Assembly (NCBI GenBank): GCA_958496175.1
Contig: OY292274.1
Coordinates: 34,325,482-34,389,481, forward strand
Source of the DNA: Sisyra terminalis
Lineage: Eukaryota > Arthropoda > Insecta > Neuroptera > Sisyridae
DNA: 64,000 nucleotides
Direction: 5' to 3'
Below, piece after piece: positions 48,072 to 59,400 of this stretch. A program made the position numbers and the translations under genes. The notes under the pieces are model-generated. The model saw only the letters and a program-made list of their open reading frames with translations. It did no database searches and was not told where the DNA came from. Positions within the stretch are counted from its first letter, which is position 1. Every line of letters starts with the position of its first letter.

Positions 48072-49985
48072 CACAATATGCCAATATAACGTTCTTTAAA
48101 AAATAATAAATTAATCCGTATATTCTTCTACAGTTACGATTAAAAAAACATTTAAAATTTTCTTTAATATTAAAAATTTGAAATGAAATTTTGATTATTT
48201 TTATCATGTTTTATGGCAATTTTGATATCTTTTTATATCCATTCTTTTATTACTTTACCAACGTCCGCGTCGGCTGTAGATTCTATTTTTTATTAATCAC
48301 AACCTAAAGTAATATACACCGACACAAATATAAGGATCTTATTGTAATTCAAATTTTAATAATTTAAAAATTTATGAAAATCAATAAATTAATTTTTTTC
48401 ATCCTCTAGAAGATGAATTATTTTTTTCTTCAATCATAATTTTAAACTTATATAAGCCAATAACTTAAAACGACACTTTAAAACTTAAAGTTAACGACAT
48501 ATTTTATTGATCTTATAAAACCTTGAATGTAGTTAGGTGATGGAAGAGTATTAAAAGGATTCAAAGTAAATATTCCAAAACGATTGAGATTTTTTTTAAA
48601 AAACTTTGATAAATAAAGACGTTTAATTTTTTTCATAATATTTTAACGTTCTTAAAAATCTTTTTATGCGTTTTTTGAAAATTTAATATTTTTCACCTCT
48701 AAACTCGAATTTAACACTGCAAATGATTGAATGCCCCCAAAACATGAAATAGAGATAAGTTTTCTTTGTTATGCTCTATCAAGAGTCGTAAATTTGCTTA
48801 TTTGATGGCAGGGTTAGGTGGCGTCATTACTGGGGACAAAATATAAATTCAATTAGCATCCACTTTATATTTTTAAAAATCATTTAGGGATCATCCTGTT
48901 ACAAAATTATATAAAATATTGTCAAACTATTTAATTCTAGACCTAGCCGAATTTATTCAAATATAATGAAAGGCATTTATTATTCAAAACTTAAATAAAT
49001 TGGTGCTACTTTTTTTTCCGCCCTCTGGTGACTTTTAAGAGAATATAACTAAGTCTGTTTAAAGGCGGAGTCGTGCGGTCAGGTGGAGTTGAGTGGAATT
49101 ATTAACGTGGCGAAGTACAAATTCATTTGAAATCTTTATCTAAATTTTATATTGAATCTAAATTACATTATTCCTTTAAATACATTCGTAAAACTTTTCG
49201 ATATTATAGTGAAATAAAAAAAAAACTTAAGATTCAGTGTGAAATAGAATAGAATATGTGAAAACATTTAAAATTCAATGGGCAAAAATGAGCGACAAAT
49301 CGTAGCGTTTTCGTAGTGCGCCTAAAGACCGGTCATACTTATGTCTTTGGCTTTTTTGTTACACAACTTATTTCTCTATTAACCTTATTACCAACCTATT
49401 GTAAAAACTTACTATTCAAGAAGCCGAACTTAAAATTACCAAAAAAAAAAAAATGTACTTTTTGAACAGAGTTAGTTATTAAATACGGTGCTCTTATTAA
49501 ATAATATTATTTCTCATCTCCATTTCTTTCTTTTTTTATCAAAATTTAAGAACTAAAATTAAAATTACAATTAATATCTTTATGCAATGATGTAGGTAAT
49601 ACCATGTAATACTATGCAATTTATTGCTGCCTATTTCAATTATTTTTTTATGTCCTTTAGATTGAGAATTTATTGTTTACACTATACAATTAATTGAATA
49701 GTTTCAAAAATCGAAACATTTCTTAGTTACATTTGTGTTATAGTAGAAAAAATTATTTACTAATTATACCCAAACCCCTCCAATATCCACTGTACAAAGA
49801 ATTTTTTTGCTAATTTATTTAATATTCATAGGTATGTATTAACCATGCTACCTAAAGATCTTCCATGTTTCATTGGTTGCCGATTACTTGACTTCATAAA
49901 CTTCATACTTAATAAACATCGCAATTTTTCATAAAAACTGAACAACCGTTTATATAGTTTATTTATCTGTTTTCTCTTCATAAAA
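48072..49985. other. Upstream flank of the mucin-like gene, no other gene seen
   Basis: The promoter of the minus-strand mucin-like gene should lie just above 48,071, but no clear TATA box or initiator is visible in the uniformly AT-rich sequence. No transposon ends recognised up to the MITE at 49,986. Confidence 0.5.
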
Positions 49986-50208
49986 GGCTCATGTCCCTAT
50001 TAGCGATGTCAATATCTGGCAACGATGCATTTTCTACTTTGTTTTTAATTTAATTCGCGATTAATCAAACCATAATGAAAAATTAGCGATCAAAGAGAAA
50101 ATTATGCTGTATTAGAAGAGTAGTGACAAAAAATAGTTTATTAAATCAAAAACAAAGTAGAAAATGAAACGTAGCCAGATATTAAAGCCGCTTAATGGGA
50201 TATGCACC
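49986..50208. mobile_element. Palindromic MITE, copy 1
   Basis: GGCTCATGTCCCTATTAGCG and the reverse-complemented right end GGTGCATATCCCATTAAGCG begin long imperfect inverted repeats, including TCTACTTTGTTTTTAATTTA / TTAATC...AAAACAAAGTAGA, of about 90 bp each. The same element occurs at 54609-54835 and as a half copy at 63290-63375. Confidence 0.7.
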
Positions 50209-50223
50209 CTTTCCGCATTGGCT

Positions 50224-50775
50224 GCTATCGCTGAACGATCAATGAAATACATTTTAAGTGATATTTTATACCTAAAACGCGTTAATGCTCGATTTGTTCC
50301 AAAAACACTGAGTCCTCTAGAAAAACAACGTCACATGATTGTTGTCAAAGAGAAGATTTGACAATGTTGAGAAAGATCCCACCTTCATGAAACACCTTCA
50401 TGAAGAATATTATTTGGATGTTATGAGACGTTCATATTAAGCAATTCTCAAGAAAGATCAAATTTCTGGACTGCAATTACGTGAATTTTGCATCCCGATA
50501 ATACGCCATCTCACACAACACTCGTTATTTCATAATTTTCGAGCAAATACTCAACTAATGTGATCATCCAAGCACCGTATTTTCCAGACTTAGTCCCAGG
50601 TGGCCCAGGATTTTTTTTTTTTTTTGGTTCCCAGACTCAAATTACTATTGGAATTACCAAGGAATTACTCAAATTACCAAGACGCGTTTTGATACGATTG
50701 AGGTGATAAAAAAGGATTTACTGGAAGAGCTGAAAGTCACACTTTTGGAGGCGTACGAAAAATTATAACAATTTT
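50224..50775 (+). pseudogene. Mariner transposase remnant
   Basis: Plus-strand frames read ILSDILYLKRVNARFVPKTL, then PDNTPSHTTLVIS with a stop, VIIQAPYFPDLVP, and TRFDTIEVIKKDLLEELK. This is the central and C-terminal order of a Tc1/mariner (mariner-type) transposase. The second catalytic Asp (PDN) is kept, but the third is lost: the expected Cys-Asp-Phe after LVP has become Gly-Gly-Pro next to a T-run expansion. Several frameshifts and stops are present. It starts immediately beside the MITE at 49986-50208, and the 65-residue ORF from 50164 spans that junction. Confidence 0.75.
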
Positions 50776-51184
50776 TGACATGCGTAAGTATCCTTCGATG
50801 GTGAGTATTTTGAAGAAAATAATAAAAGATATTATTAGAATTTTAGTTGACAAATCCACAATTATATTGTTTACTTTATTGTTTTTTCCTCAAAAAGATT
50901 TAAAAATGCTATAAATAAAATCGTTTCAATGAACAACCAAAGATTATAACTAAGTTAAAGTTATAAAAAAATATGTTTGTTAGTTTAATATAAACTTACG
51001 TAATTTTGATTTTCTGTGTTCCAGAATGTTACAAAAACATGAGAAATAATTGCACATGCATTTGCGAAAGACAAAGGAATCATTATTAATACAATTTATT
51101 CTATATTGAATAGATGATTAAGATTGAGTTTTGTAGGCATTTTTTGAATAATTGCAATTTGTAACAAAAGGTTGATAAAGAACC

Positions 51185-51317
51185 CTGTTAAAAAAGGCAA
51201 TTCAAGGCATTTTAAATGCTCAAAAAACCCATTAGAAGACGTTTTAAAGTTATTAAAGGCATCTTAAATGAAGATAGATAATGATCTCAAAATGCCTCTA
51301 AATGCCTTTTTCAACAG
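51185..51317. mobile_element. Small MITE with CTGTTAAAAAAGGC ends
   Basis: CTGTTAAAAAAGGCAATTCA and the inverted right end CTGTTGAAAAAGGCATTTAG frame 133 bp. A related half copy (ATTAAAAAAGGCATTTAGTG) lies near 35,478. It sits 42 bp left of the fold-back element's target duplication. Confidence 0.55.
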
Positions 51318-51358
51318 AGAAGTGAATGATAGAAAAACCAATAAGCAAATGATAGAAA

Positions 51359-52256
51359 GTAACAAATACCATCAAGTTAGCACTACACTTTTGGAATTTC
51401 GAAAATATAACTATGGAATATTTTGGTGTTTTTTTTGTCGTTCAAGAGTTATCCTATGTTGTCCTATGTAGTGCTAACTTGACGTTTTAAGCTTTTCTAT
51501 AAACATTAAAATTTCTAATTTTGAATATCTTCCCGGATATAACCGTTTGAAGAAAAAGCTCCATTTCGGTGATTTTCTAAATAATTATTAATTGGTCCTT
51601 AATTGGTATTTTTTTGTCGTCCGAGACTTCCGGAAAAAAAATCCTCATTGATTGTATGTTTTCCCAGAAAAAGCTATTTAAATAAAAAGTTTTACTTTAA
51701 TTTTTCACAAATATTGAAATTTCTGTTTCTGTTGAAATTTCTGAAATTTCTTAAAATATTGAAATTTTTGCGCTATTATTTTGTGTTTTTTTGTCGTTCT
51801 AGAGTTCCGAAAGAAAAATTTTCATAGCTTACATATTTTCCCACATATAGCCATTTGAAGAAAAAGCTCAATTTGGGGATTTTCCAAATATTGAAATTTT
51901 TTGCGCCATTAATTGGTGTTTTTGTCGTTCGAGATTTCCAAAAGAAAAATTTTCATAGCTTGCATATTTTACCGGGGAACGCAATTGAAAGAAAAGACTC
52001 GATTTGGATCATTTTTCAAATATTGAATTTTCCATAACTTTTTCTCACCATTAATGGTGCAAAAAAAATCGATATTTTAATATTTATTGAAAAGCTCAAA
52101 ACGTCAAGTTAGCACTACATAGAGTTTTCATGGAAAATATGCGAGCGACAAATTTTTTTTCCAGAACTCTTGAATGACAAAAAAACACCAAAATATTCCG
52201 TATTTTTTTTTCGAAATTCCTAAAGTGTAGTGCTAACTTGATGGACGTAACAAATA
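51359..52256. mobile_element. Fold-back element, best copy, with 10-bp target duplication
   Basis: GTAACAAATA lies on both sides (51359-51368, 52247-52256). The ends are CCATCAAGTTAGCACTACAC and its inverse, continuing as imperfect inverted repeats past 100 bp (TTTGGAATTTCG, AATATTTTGGTGTTTTTTTG). The middle has four tandem subunits around the phrase TTTTTGTCGTTC (51437, 51616, 51793, 51924). A 9-11-bp duplication with long inverted repeats points to Mutator-like or Foldback elements. No transposase is present. Confidence 0.8.
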
Positions 52257-52909
52257 CGACCATCATATGAAGTTTGTTCTCATCCTAGTTAACATATTGA
52301 TAGATGAAAATAGTAGTGATTTCAAATTATTTTAATTTCAAAAAACACCTACCAATGACTCGATATAATTTTATAATATAATGGTTATATTTGTTCTTTT
52401 TTATCACATGCTTATTAGTTTTGCTTTCGTTCACTTCTCTATCGACCTGTTGTTAAGATTCACCAAAAAAAAGGGTTTCAAAAGCTCTAGTTTTAAAGTC
52501 TTCCCTTTAACAGGGATCTGTTTCACCTGCATCAAATTCGCATTCCTGTTTAATAAGACAATAATATATCCTTTTTAGGAGAACTAAGAAATTGATTACT
52601 ATTCTCTTCCTCCCAAAGCTCCTTAATAACACAGGCCTGCAAAAAAAAAACTTTTCAAAAATTGTTTTGAAAGTAATAGGTCATTTCATTGTATTTTAGT
52701 GCGCTTATTTCAAATATGAAATCCTTTTTCATCCATCATGTAAGGTTTTCCCACAAAATGTGGTAATATATTAGGAATAAGTAGCAAAGAACGCATTTTA
52801 AAAAAAAATGTTTTTTTCCTTGGAGAAATATCTTAGATAACACAATTTTCCTACATTGAAATAAATTAAAAATATACATTAAACATAATTATCAGGGTTA
52901 TAAGTCCTT

Positions 52910-53450
52910 ATGGAGACGGTTGTGCTTTCTATTCAAACTTCTTTTAGAGCTTTTTCTGTTGTGAACTCGTGCATCGTCCCTCTTTACATTCCAGCAGTAA
53001 TCGGCGATCATGTTTCTATTTCATCTTTCCTTCCTGATATCTTTTTTCTGTTCCTTTAATATCTTGATAAAATCTCTTCCCTTGCTCCTCGCTAACAGCA
53101 CCAATATTTTCGGGAAAGTAGTCAATGAAGGAATAGAGAAAATGAACTTTTAGGCTCATCTTACACCCTAACTACTTAAAGTTTTCGAATATTTCGGCTA
53201 CAAAAGACTTGTAGTTAGGATCCTTTTTTCCTTTTCTGTCATTGTCGTGACAAAGGTGCTATTCCTCAAAGGTTTTCAAATACCTGGTCTAAATACATCT
53301 AATTAAATAAATACATCTTCTTTCTACTTTGCCTTAGACAAACCAGGGAACTGTTCACAAATATATTTAAAACATTCTCCTTTCTTTGGTAATGCCTTAA
53401 CAAGTTGATTCATGACTCCTTATTTATTTTAAAGTATTTTTTTTGAATCC
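52910..53450 (-). pseudogene. Decayed copy of a multicopy transposon-associated arthropod gene
   Basis: Minus-strand translation shows CFKYICEQFPGLSKAK, then NYKSFVAEIFENFK, CKMSLKVHFLYSFIDYF, and FPENIGAVSEEQGKRFYQD. I recognise this as the tail of a gene found in many copies in arthropod genomes, where the phrase LHSHLDFFPENLGAVSDEQGERFHQD is the usual form; it is generally taken to be transposon-derived. Stops interrupt the frame several times. Function unknown. Confidence 0.6.
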
Positions 53451-54179
53451 ACAAATGTTCTTTTTACCAATCTCTAATATTTTCTGATCTTGTAAGTATA
53501 TGTTTTGAGTAATCAATGGCTAAGTAGATATATTTTAGGGATTATTAACAAGTTGCAGGCTTACATGCATAGAAGTAGTATGCATAGAAAAAAACAAAAA
53601 TATTAAATATGTTATTTGGAACAAAACCTTATGTGATGAAATTTTTAATTATTTTTTCCATAATCAGAGCAAAAAATTCTATAAATGTCTGTTATTATAT
53701 TTAAGACAGTTTTACCATCGCAGACCTGTGTAGTTAATGAATAGATTCCCAATATACCAAGTACTTTCTGTGCATTTTGTTTATTTTCATTCTTTTTGGA
53801 GTTATAACTATTTCTTTAGCGGCGTTCTGAAATAATAATATAATAATCAGACTGAATTTTTAATAAAATGTGGCGGCGTGACGCTACAGTAGAAAGTTGC
53901 TCCCAAAGGGTTAACGAGAAACTTCAAGCGAGTCAAAGCCGATCAATTTTTAGGAGTGTTTTGCATAGTACTAAAAACGCAATCAGGTCGACCGAGTTGA
54001 CCGCTAGCACAGGTTTTTTGCTAATCGGTAGAGGAAAACCAACTAAAATGATCAACGACCAATTTAAAAAGATATAACAGTCATAACAGGTACCGTCAGT
54101 TGTTATTTTATATTTAAAACATCGATGTCGTCGAAACTTAACATTTTCAATTTTTATGGTTTGAAATCCATATTAATAC

Positions 54180-55206
54180 ACAATATTTTAAATACATTTA
54201 AAAGAAAGGTATTTTTTTGAAATTATCTAATGTAATATGTAAAATAATGCAAAGAAATCAGTTTCTATACATAGGTATAAATAGGTACTAAAAATATATA
54301 ACTACTATTGTATCAATTTAATTTCTACTCCGTCGCTATTTATACATGCTGTAGGTACACGCAATTGATTATTTAGACAAAATGTACCTATATTTATACA
54401 CTTAATTGTTTATTCATATCTATTCTTGATCGTTTATGGCTAAAATTCACTTTTATATAGTAATTTTTTTCGATAATTATTTTTCGAACAAGTGACCCAT
54501 GCTGTATTGATAAACAGTTAATTCAAATATGTAAGATACGTATAAATAGTCAATTGTGTAAATTTTGTATAATATTGTGAAATATTATACAGTATGTATA
54601 GTCAATTTGGCTAATGTCCCTTTCAGCGACATCAATATATGGAAAATCACCATTTTCTACTTTGTTTTTAAATTGGATCGCGAGTAAATCAGGTCATAAT
54701 GAAAATTTACCAACAAAAGGGTAAATTATACGATATTAGAATTGAATTAACAAAAAAATCGCGAATTAAACTTAAAACATAGTAGAAAATACTACGTAAC
54801 TAGATATTGATGTCGCTAAAAGGAACGTGAGCCATTAATTTAATTTATTATTTGAAAATTAGTAACTTTCTAGGAAATATTCATATCCAAACACTGACAA
54901 AATTGAATGAAAATGAATTGACAGTTGAAACCAATGACAACAATCACCTATCTGAAAATTGAGACAAAGATTATATTTGTATTATACTCACATGAATGTG
55001 TTTCCTTTCTTTGTTGTCTGGCTTTGCCGCCATACAATCATTTCCCTATTATATTGACATTAAAAGTAAAAATAGTGTTTAAAATTGTATTATATTTTAG
55101 TTATCACAAAGTACTAATAACTGATGTACCGTTTCAGACACTATTGGAATATACTATGGCAATGGATTGAAAACATTTTTGAATTACGACAAACAAGTAT
55201 AACTTC
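54180..55206 (-). repeat. Copy IV of the GAAGTTATACTTC family, inverted and interrupted by a MITE
   Basis: Runs from AAGTATAACTTC at 55195-55206 leftward; CATGCGCG follows the end outside, as beside copy II. GACCCATGCTGTATTGATAA at about 54,491-54,510 matches copies II and III. The MITE at 54609-54835 splits it. The left end is not clear. Confidence 0.55.
54609..54835. mobile_element. Palindromic MITE, copy 2
   Basis: Starts GGCTAATGTCCCTTTCAGCG and ends GTCGCTAAAAGGAACGTGAGCC. The arms contain TTTTCTACTTTGTTTTTAAA and its inverse. It sits inside repeat copy IV. A clean target duplication was not settled. Confidence 0.7.
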
Positions 55207-55799
55207 TCATGCGCGCCCATTTACACACATCGTTTTTTCTTAAATTATTTTCATTTTTCCCAACTTCTAAAACTTGTCTTTTGATTTTTGAAATAAAATA
55301 AGTTTAAAATGAACAAAATATATTTTAAATAATTCAACAACTCACCATTTAACATTAATTCTTTAGTATGGAATTTTTTCACATTTCTTCTGAAGTAAAT
55401 TAAGGAATTATTTTTATAAAATTAAAAAACAAATGATCCTAAAATAAATTGTGTCATATTTTCACATTAATACATGATGTCAAATATATTCATTTTTTCA
55501 AATTTATACAATAAAATTTATAAAGTTTCAATAATGACAAAACATTTTTTCACCTCCCTCGGCCATTTTATCCGTTCATTTTGGGTAAGTGTTTTTTACA
55601 TTGACAAATATCTCATAATTATATTTTGAAACTAAGACATAAACCACAATATTTTAAATAAAATATTATTAAGTGGTTTTCTTCTTTGTAAACATAAAAA
55701 AAATACAAAATTTGTTGTTTTATAAAAGACAAATTGGTTCCATTTTCATTGACGATTTACTACAATAATAATTTTAAAAACCCCGCTTGAATAAAAGCG

Positions 55800-56100
55800 A
55801 TGAGAATTAAAACGAATAGCTGTCGGACTTGGTCGGACTTATTCCTCCAGTTGTTATTATAAAGCGAGAAGAGCGAGAACTACATTTTTTGTGATTGAGA
55901 AAGCGAATCAGAGCCATTTGTCAAATGTCAGAGGAAAATTATTAAAATGAATTTTGTGGTTCTTTCTTAATTAGTGTGCATTTGAAGTGTGTGATTTAAA
56001 TATTTTGCAAAGTAAATTCTTATAATTGTAATAATCGTATTTTGTGTGATTAAAGTATAAAGCAAAACAAAAATTGGATCGAGGATTTAAGCACCTTGGC
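55800..56100 (+). promoter_or_regulatory. Likely promoter / non-coding first exon region of the UBR gene
   Basis: This stretch lies just upstream of the inferred 5'UTR intron. It contains a tandem GTCGGACTT motif near 55,822-55,840 and short purine-rich GAGCGAGAA-type sequence near 55,865. No TATA box or initiator can be fixed. Placement rests on the downstream splice acceptor and is inference. Confidence 0.3.
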
Positions 56101-56414
56101 TGTGACTCAAGGAAAACGAAACAGTAATTGCGTTTTTACTAAAATTAGAATCTTATTTGTAAATGATCTTGTACTAGACACAAAGCCGTTGTATTAATGT
56201 GACCTACGTTTTTGCAATATCATTTCATTATCGCCTTGATAAAGAAAGCTTCTTGGTAATCACTTACTTTCTAATTTATTGTTCCATTTTACTCAATCAT
56301 TTAATGTTAACATCAATACGAACTCGATTTGTTATTTATGTTTTGAATCTATTTATAAGTATGTATTGCATAGAATTTACATGTTTAATTATTTTCAACA
56401 CATTTTTCTTTTAT

Positions 56415-56440
56415 AGAGATCAAATTCACGAAGTGTAACC
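56415..56440 (+). promoter_or_regulatory. 3' splice acceptor and last bases of 5'UTR of the UBR gene
   Basis: A pyrimidine-rich tract ends in TTTTATAG at 56416, and 24 untranslated bases follow before the ATG at 56441. This implies a non-coding first exon upstream, probably in the less AT-rich stretch around 55,800-56,100. One candidate donor is CAAAGTAAAT near 56,010, but the exact exon is not resolvable. If right, the gene has a 5'UTR intron of a few hundred bases. Confidence 0.55.
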
Positions 56441-59400
56441 ATGGCTGATCAAGTTGATGTAGATTTTGATGAAGATATGATGGAAGTAGGTATGGTTTCC
56501 TCACAACTACCTAACTTAACCATTCCTGATTCTGAACAATGTATTGCAAATTGGAAGGAAAAATTTGCAACGAATTCTTTAACCAGTGCTCACTTTAAAG
56601 AATGGTGGAGAGTTTGGGTACCACGTATTTACAGTCCACCGTTAGATGGAAATTGTTTAGAATGGAACTCAGACATTGAGAAAGCAGAAAAATATTTGTT
56701 CAATATCTTAGTCGAATTCATTTGTGATGGAGATCCTCGTGAAGTACTAACCAAACTCGCTGATCTAAATAAACCAGCAGCCGTTTGTGGACGAGTATTT
56801 AAAATGGGCGAACCCACATACAACTGTCGCGAATGTGGTATGGATTCTACATGTGTTTTATGTGTAGATTGTTTCAAACAATCTGCACATCGTAATCACA
56901 AATATAAAATGGGAACATCTATTGGAGGCGGCTGTTGTGACTGTGGTGACGATGAAGCTTGGAAAAATGAACCTTACTGTGATATTCATATCAAAGGAAA
57001 AAATTTAAAGGAAGACACAGGACCCATTTTACCTGCTGATATATCAGAACGTGCTCGTATTTCATTTGACGCCATTTTATGGTATGCCTACAATTTGTTA
57101 ACACTAGAACATAATCCTGGATTGCCTCCTGATTTAAAAATGACTGAATCAGAAAGATCATCGATATCATTGTTCGATCGAATCTTAGAATCCGCAGACA
57201 TCTATTGTGTTGTTCTTTATAATGACGAAACTCATACATTTGAACAAGTTATTAGTACATTAGCTCGCGTAATTAAATGCTCTCAACGAGATGCGATTGA
57301 ATACGTTACAAATATTGATCGCGAAGGTCGAGCCGTTGTCAAATGTTCTACATTTCAACTTTGTTCCGGACTGAAAGTAGAGATAGAGAAATATACATCA
57401 CGATTTGGAAACAAACCTTTAAAGGTGCTAGTTGTAGATTCACATGTCGTTGCCCATCAGTTATTCGCTATAAAGCTTTTGGAGTGGCTAACAAATTTCT
57501 TAGCTAACAGCGCAGGGTTTCGAACAATATTCAGTCAAGTCGCTTGCGAGGTAAAATTACCTGATACCTCAATTATTGAAGGCATTTTACTACGTGACTC
57601 GCAAATGTGGAAATCTGCTAGATCTCATTGGCATCATTTGCTCATATCAGGTATGCTTATGGAATATGAAAGTAAGAAAGCTTTGGCCACGATTTTCACT
57701 AAAAACTACGGTCATGTTATGAAAGATTTTATCCGAGATGATCACGACCATTCTTTCTCTGTGTCATCATTGTCAGTGCAGTTGTACACAGTACCAACAT
57801 TAGCTCATCATTTAATTGCGAATGAGGATGTTTTATTTATTCTTTTAAATACTTTCATTTCGGAATGTTCAAGAAAATGTAACAGTTCCGGCAAATTAGC
57901 GTTTGAACGTAATGCTTCAACCAATAGTTTTAAAAGAGCCCAATTCATGTTATATGACATCAAGTATTTGCTGAGTGCTAAACCAAAGGAATGGACTGAT
58001 AGTTTACGAAAAGGATTTTTGCAAGGTCTTTCAATTATTTTAAACCTTTTGACTATGATGCAAGGAATGGATTCTGTATCCAGACAAGTGGGACAACATA
58101 TCGATTACGAACCGGAATGGGAATCTGCATTCAATCTTCATATTAAGTTAGCCGGTGTTATAACATTGGCATTGGAATGGTGTGGCTCTGATACGAAAGT
58201 GTTAGTAAAAGCTTACAAAACTACCTTAAAAAAGCTTTTCGATAATCCAAGTTATGATACTTATCAAGGGAATGAGGTCCGTGAACTTGTCGACCACGCT
58301 GCTGTTTGTCTCCAATATGACGTCTCCACCCAGCCCGTTTCAATTCATTTGCCTCTAACTCGTTTTTTGGCAGGACTCCACTTATATTTGGAAGCTCATT
58401 CGTTGAATTTCGATAACGATTTTCAAACTATAAAACCAACACCAGAACAAATAATGGAACCAGTGCTGCGCACTCAAGCAATGATTTCTCAAGTGAATGC
58501 AGGAATGTGGCGTCGAAATGGATATGCTTTACTGAATCAATTATACTTTTACCACAATGTCAAATGCCGAACTGAAATGCTGGATCGTGATGTAATATTG
58601 CTTCAAATTGCAGCCTCACTGATTGAAAGCAACGAATTCTTAATTCATATTATCAATAAATTTAATTTATTTAACTGGGCAAATCCATGTTTTGAAGAAA
58701 TTAGTTTAAAAAGTTCAGAAGAAGACAGCATGCGACAGACTATAAATTTAGTTGAGGAATTTTTAACACTACTTATCAATGTCGTTGGTGAACGTTTTGT
58801 TCCTGGTATTGGCAAAGTAACATTAGAAGACCGAATTAAAAACGAAATCATTCAACAATTGTGTATTAAACCGTTACCTCATTCAGAACTTATCAAAACA
58901 ATACCTGAGGAAATTTTAAACGAGGCTGCCCTTGATAATTTAATCGACGAAGTAGCGTCATTCAAAAAACCGGTACAGGGTAGTGGCAAGGGAGTCTACG
59001 AATTGAAACCAGATTACTACGATCGCTACAACGTTTTCTTCTACCATTACACACGTGAAGAACTTTCCAAGTCCGAAGAAGTACAACGTAAACGAAGAAA
59101 AGCAGATGGAAAGTTAGAATGTTGTCCGCCTCCTGATCTACCAGAGTTATGTGAATCGTTCAGTATTGTAGCAAATTTATTACAATGCGATGTCATGCTT
59201 CATATAATGCGTACTATTTTACAACGTAGCAATAATTTACGCGCACGTAGTTTCTCGGAGCCTCAAGTCCATAAAGTCTTACATTTAATTGGCTACGCAT
59301 TACAAGAACAAGAATCAAAACGCTATCCATTTTTAGTATTTACCGAAAGGGCAAGTAAATGGGACATTTTGCCTTTGTTAGAAGAGCTTGTATCTAGTGC

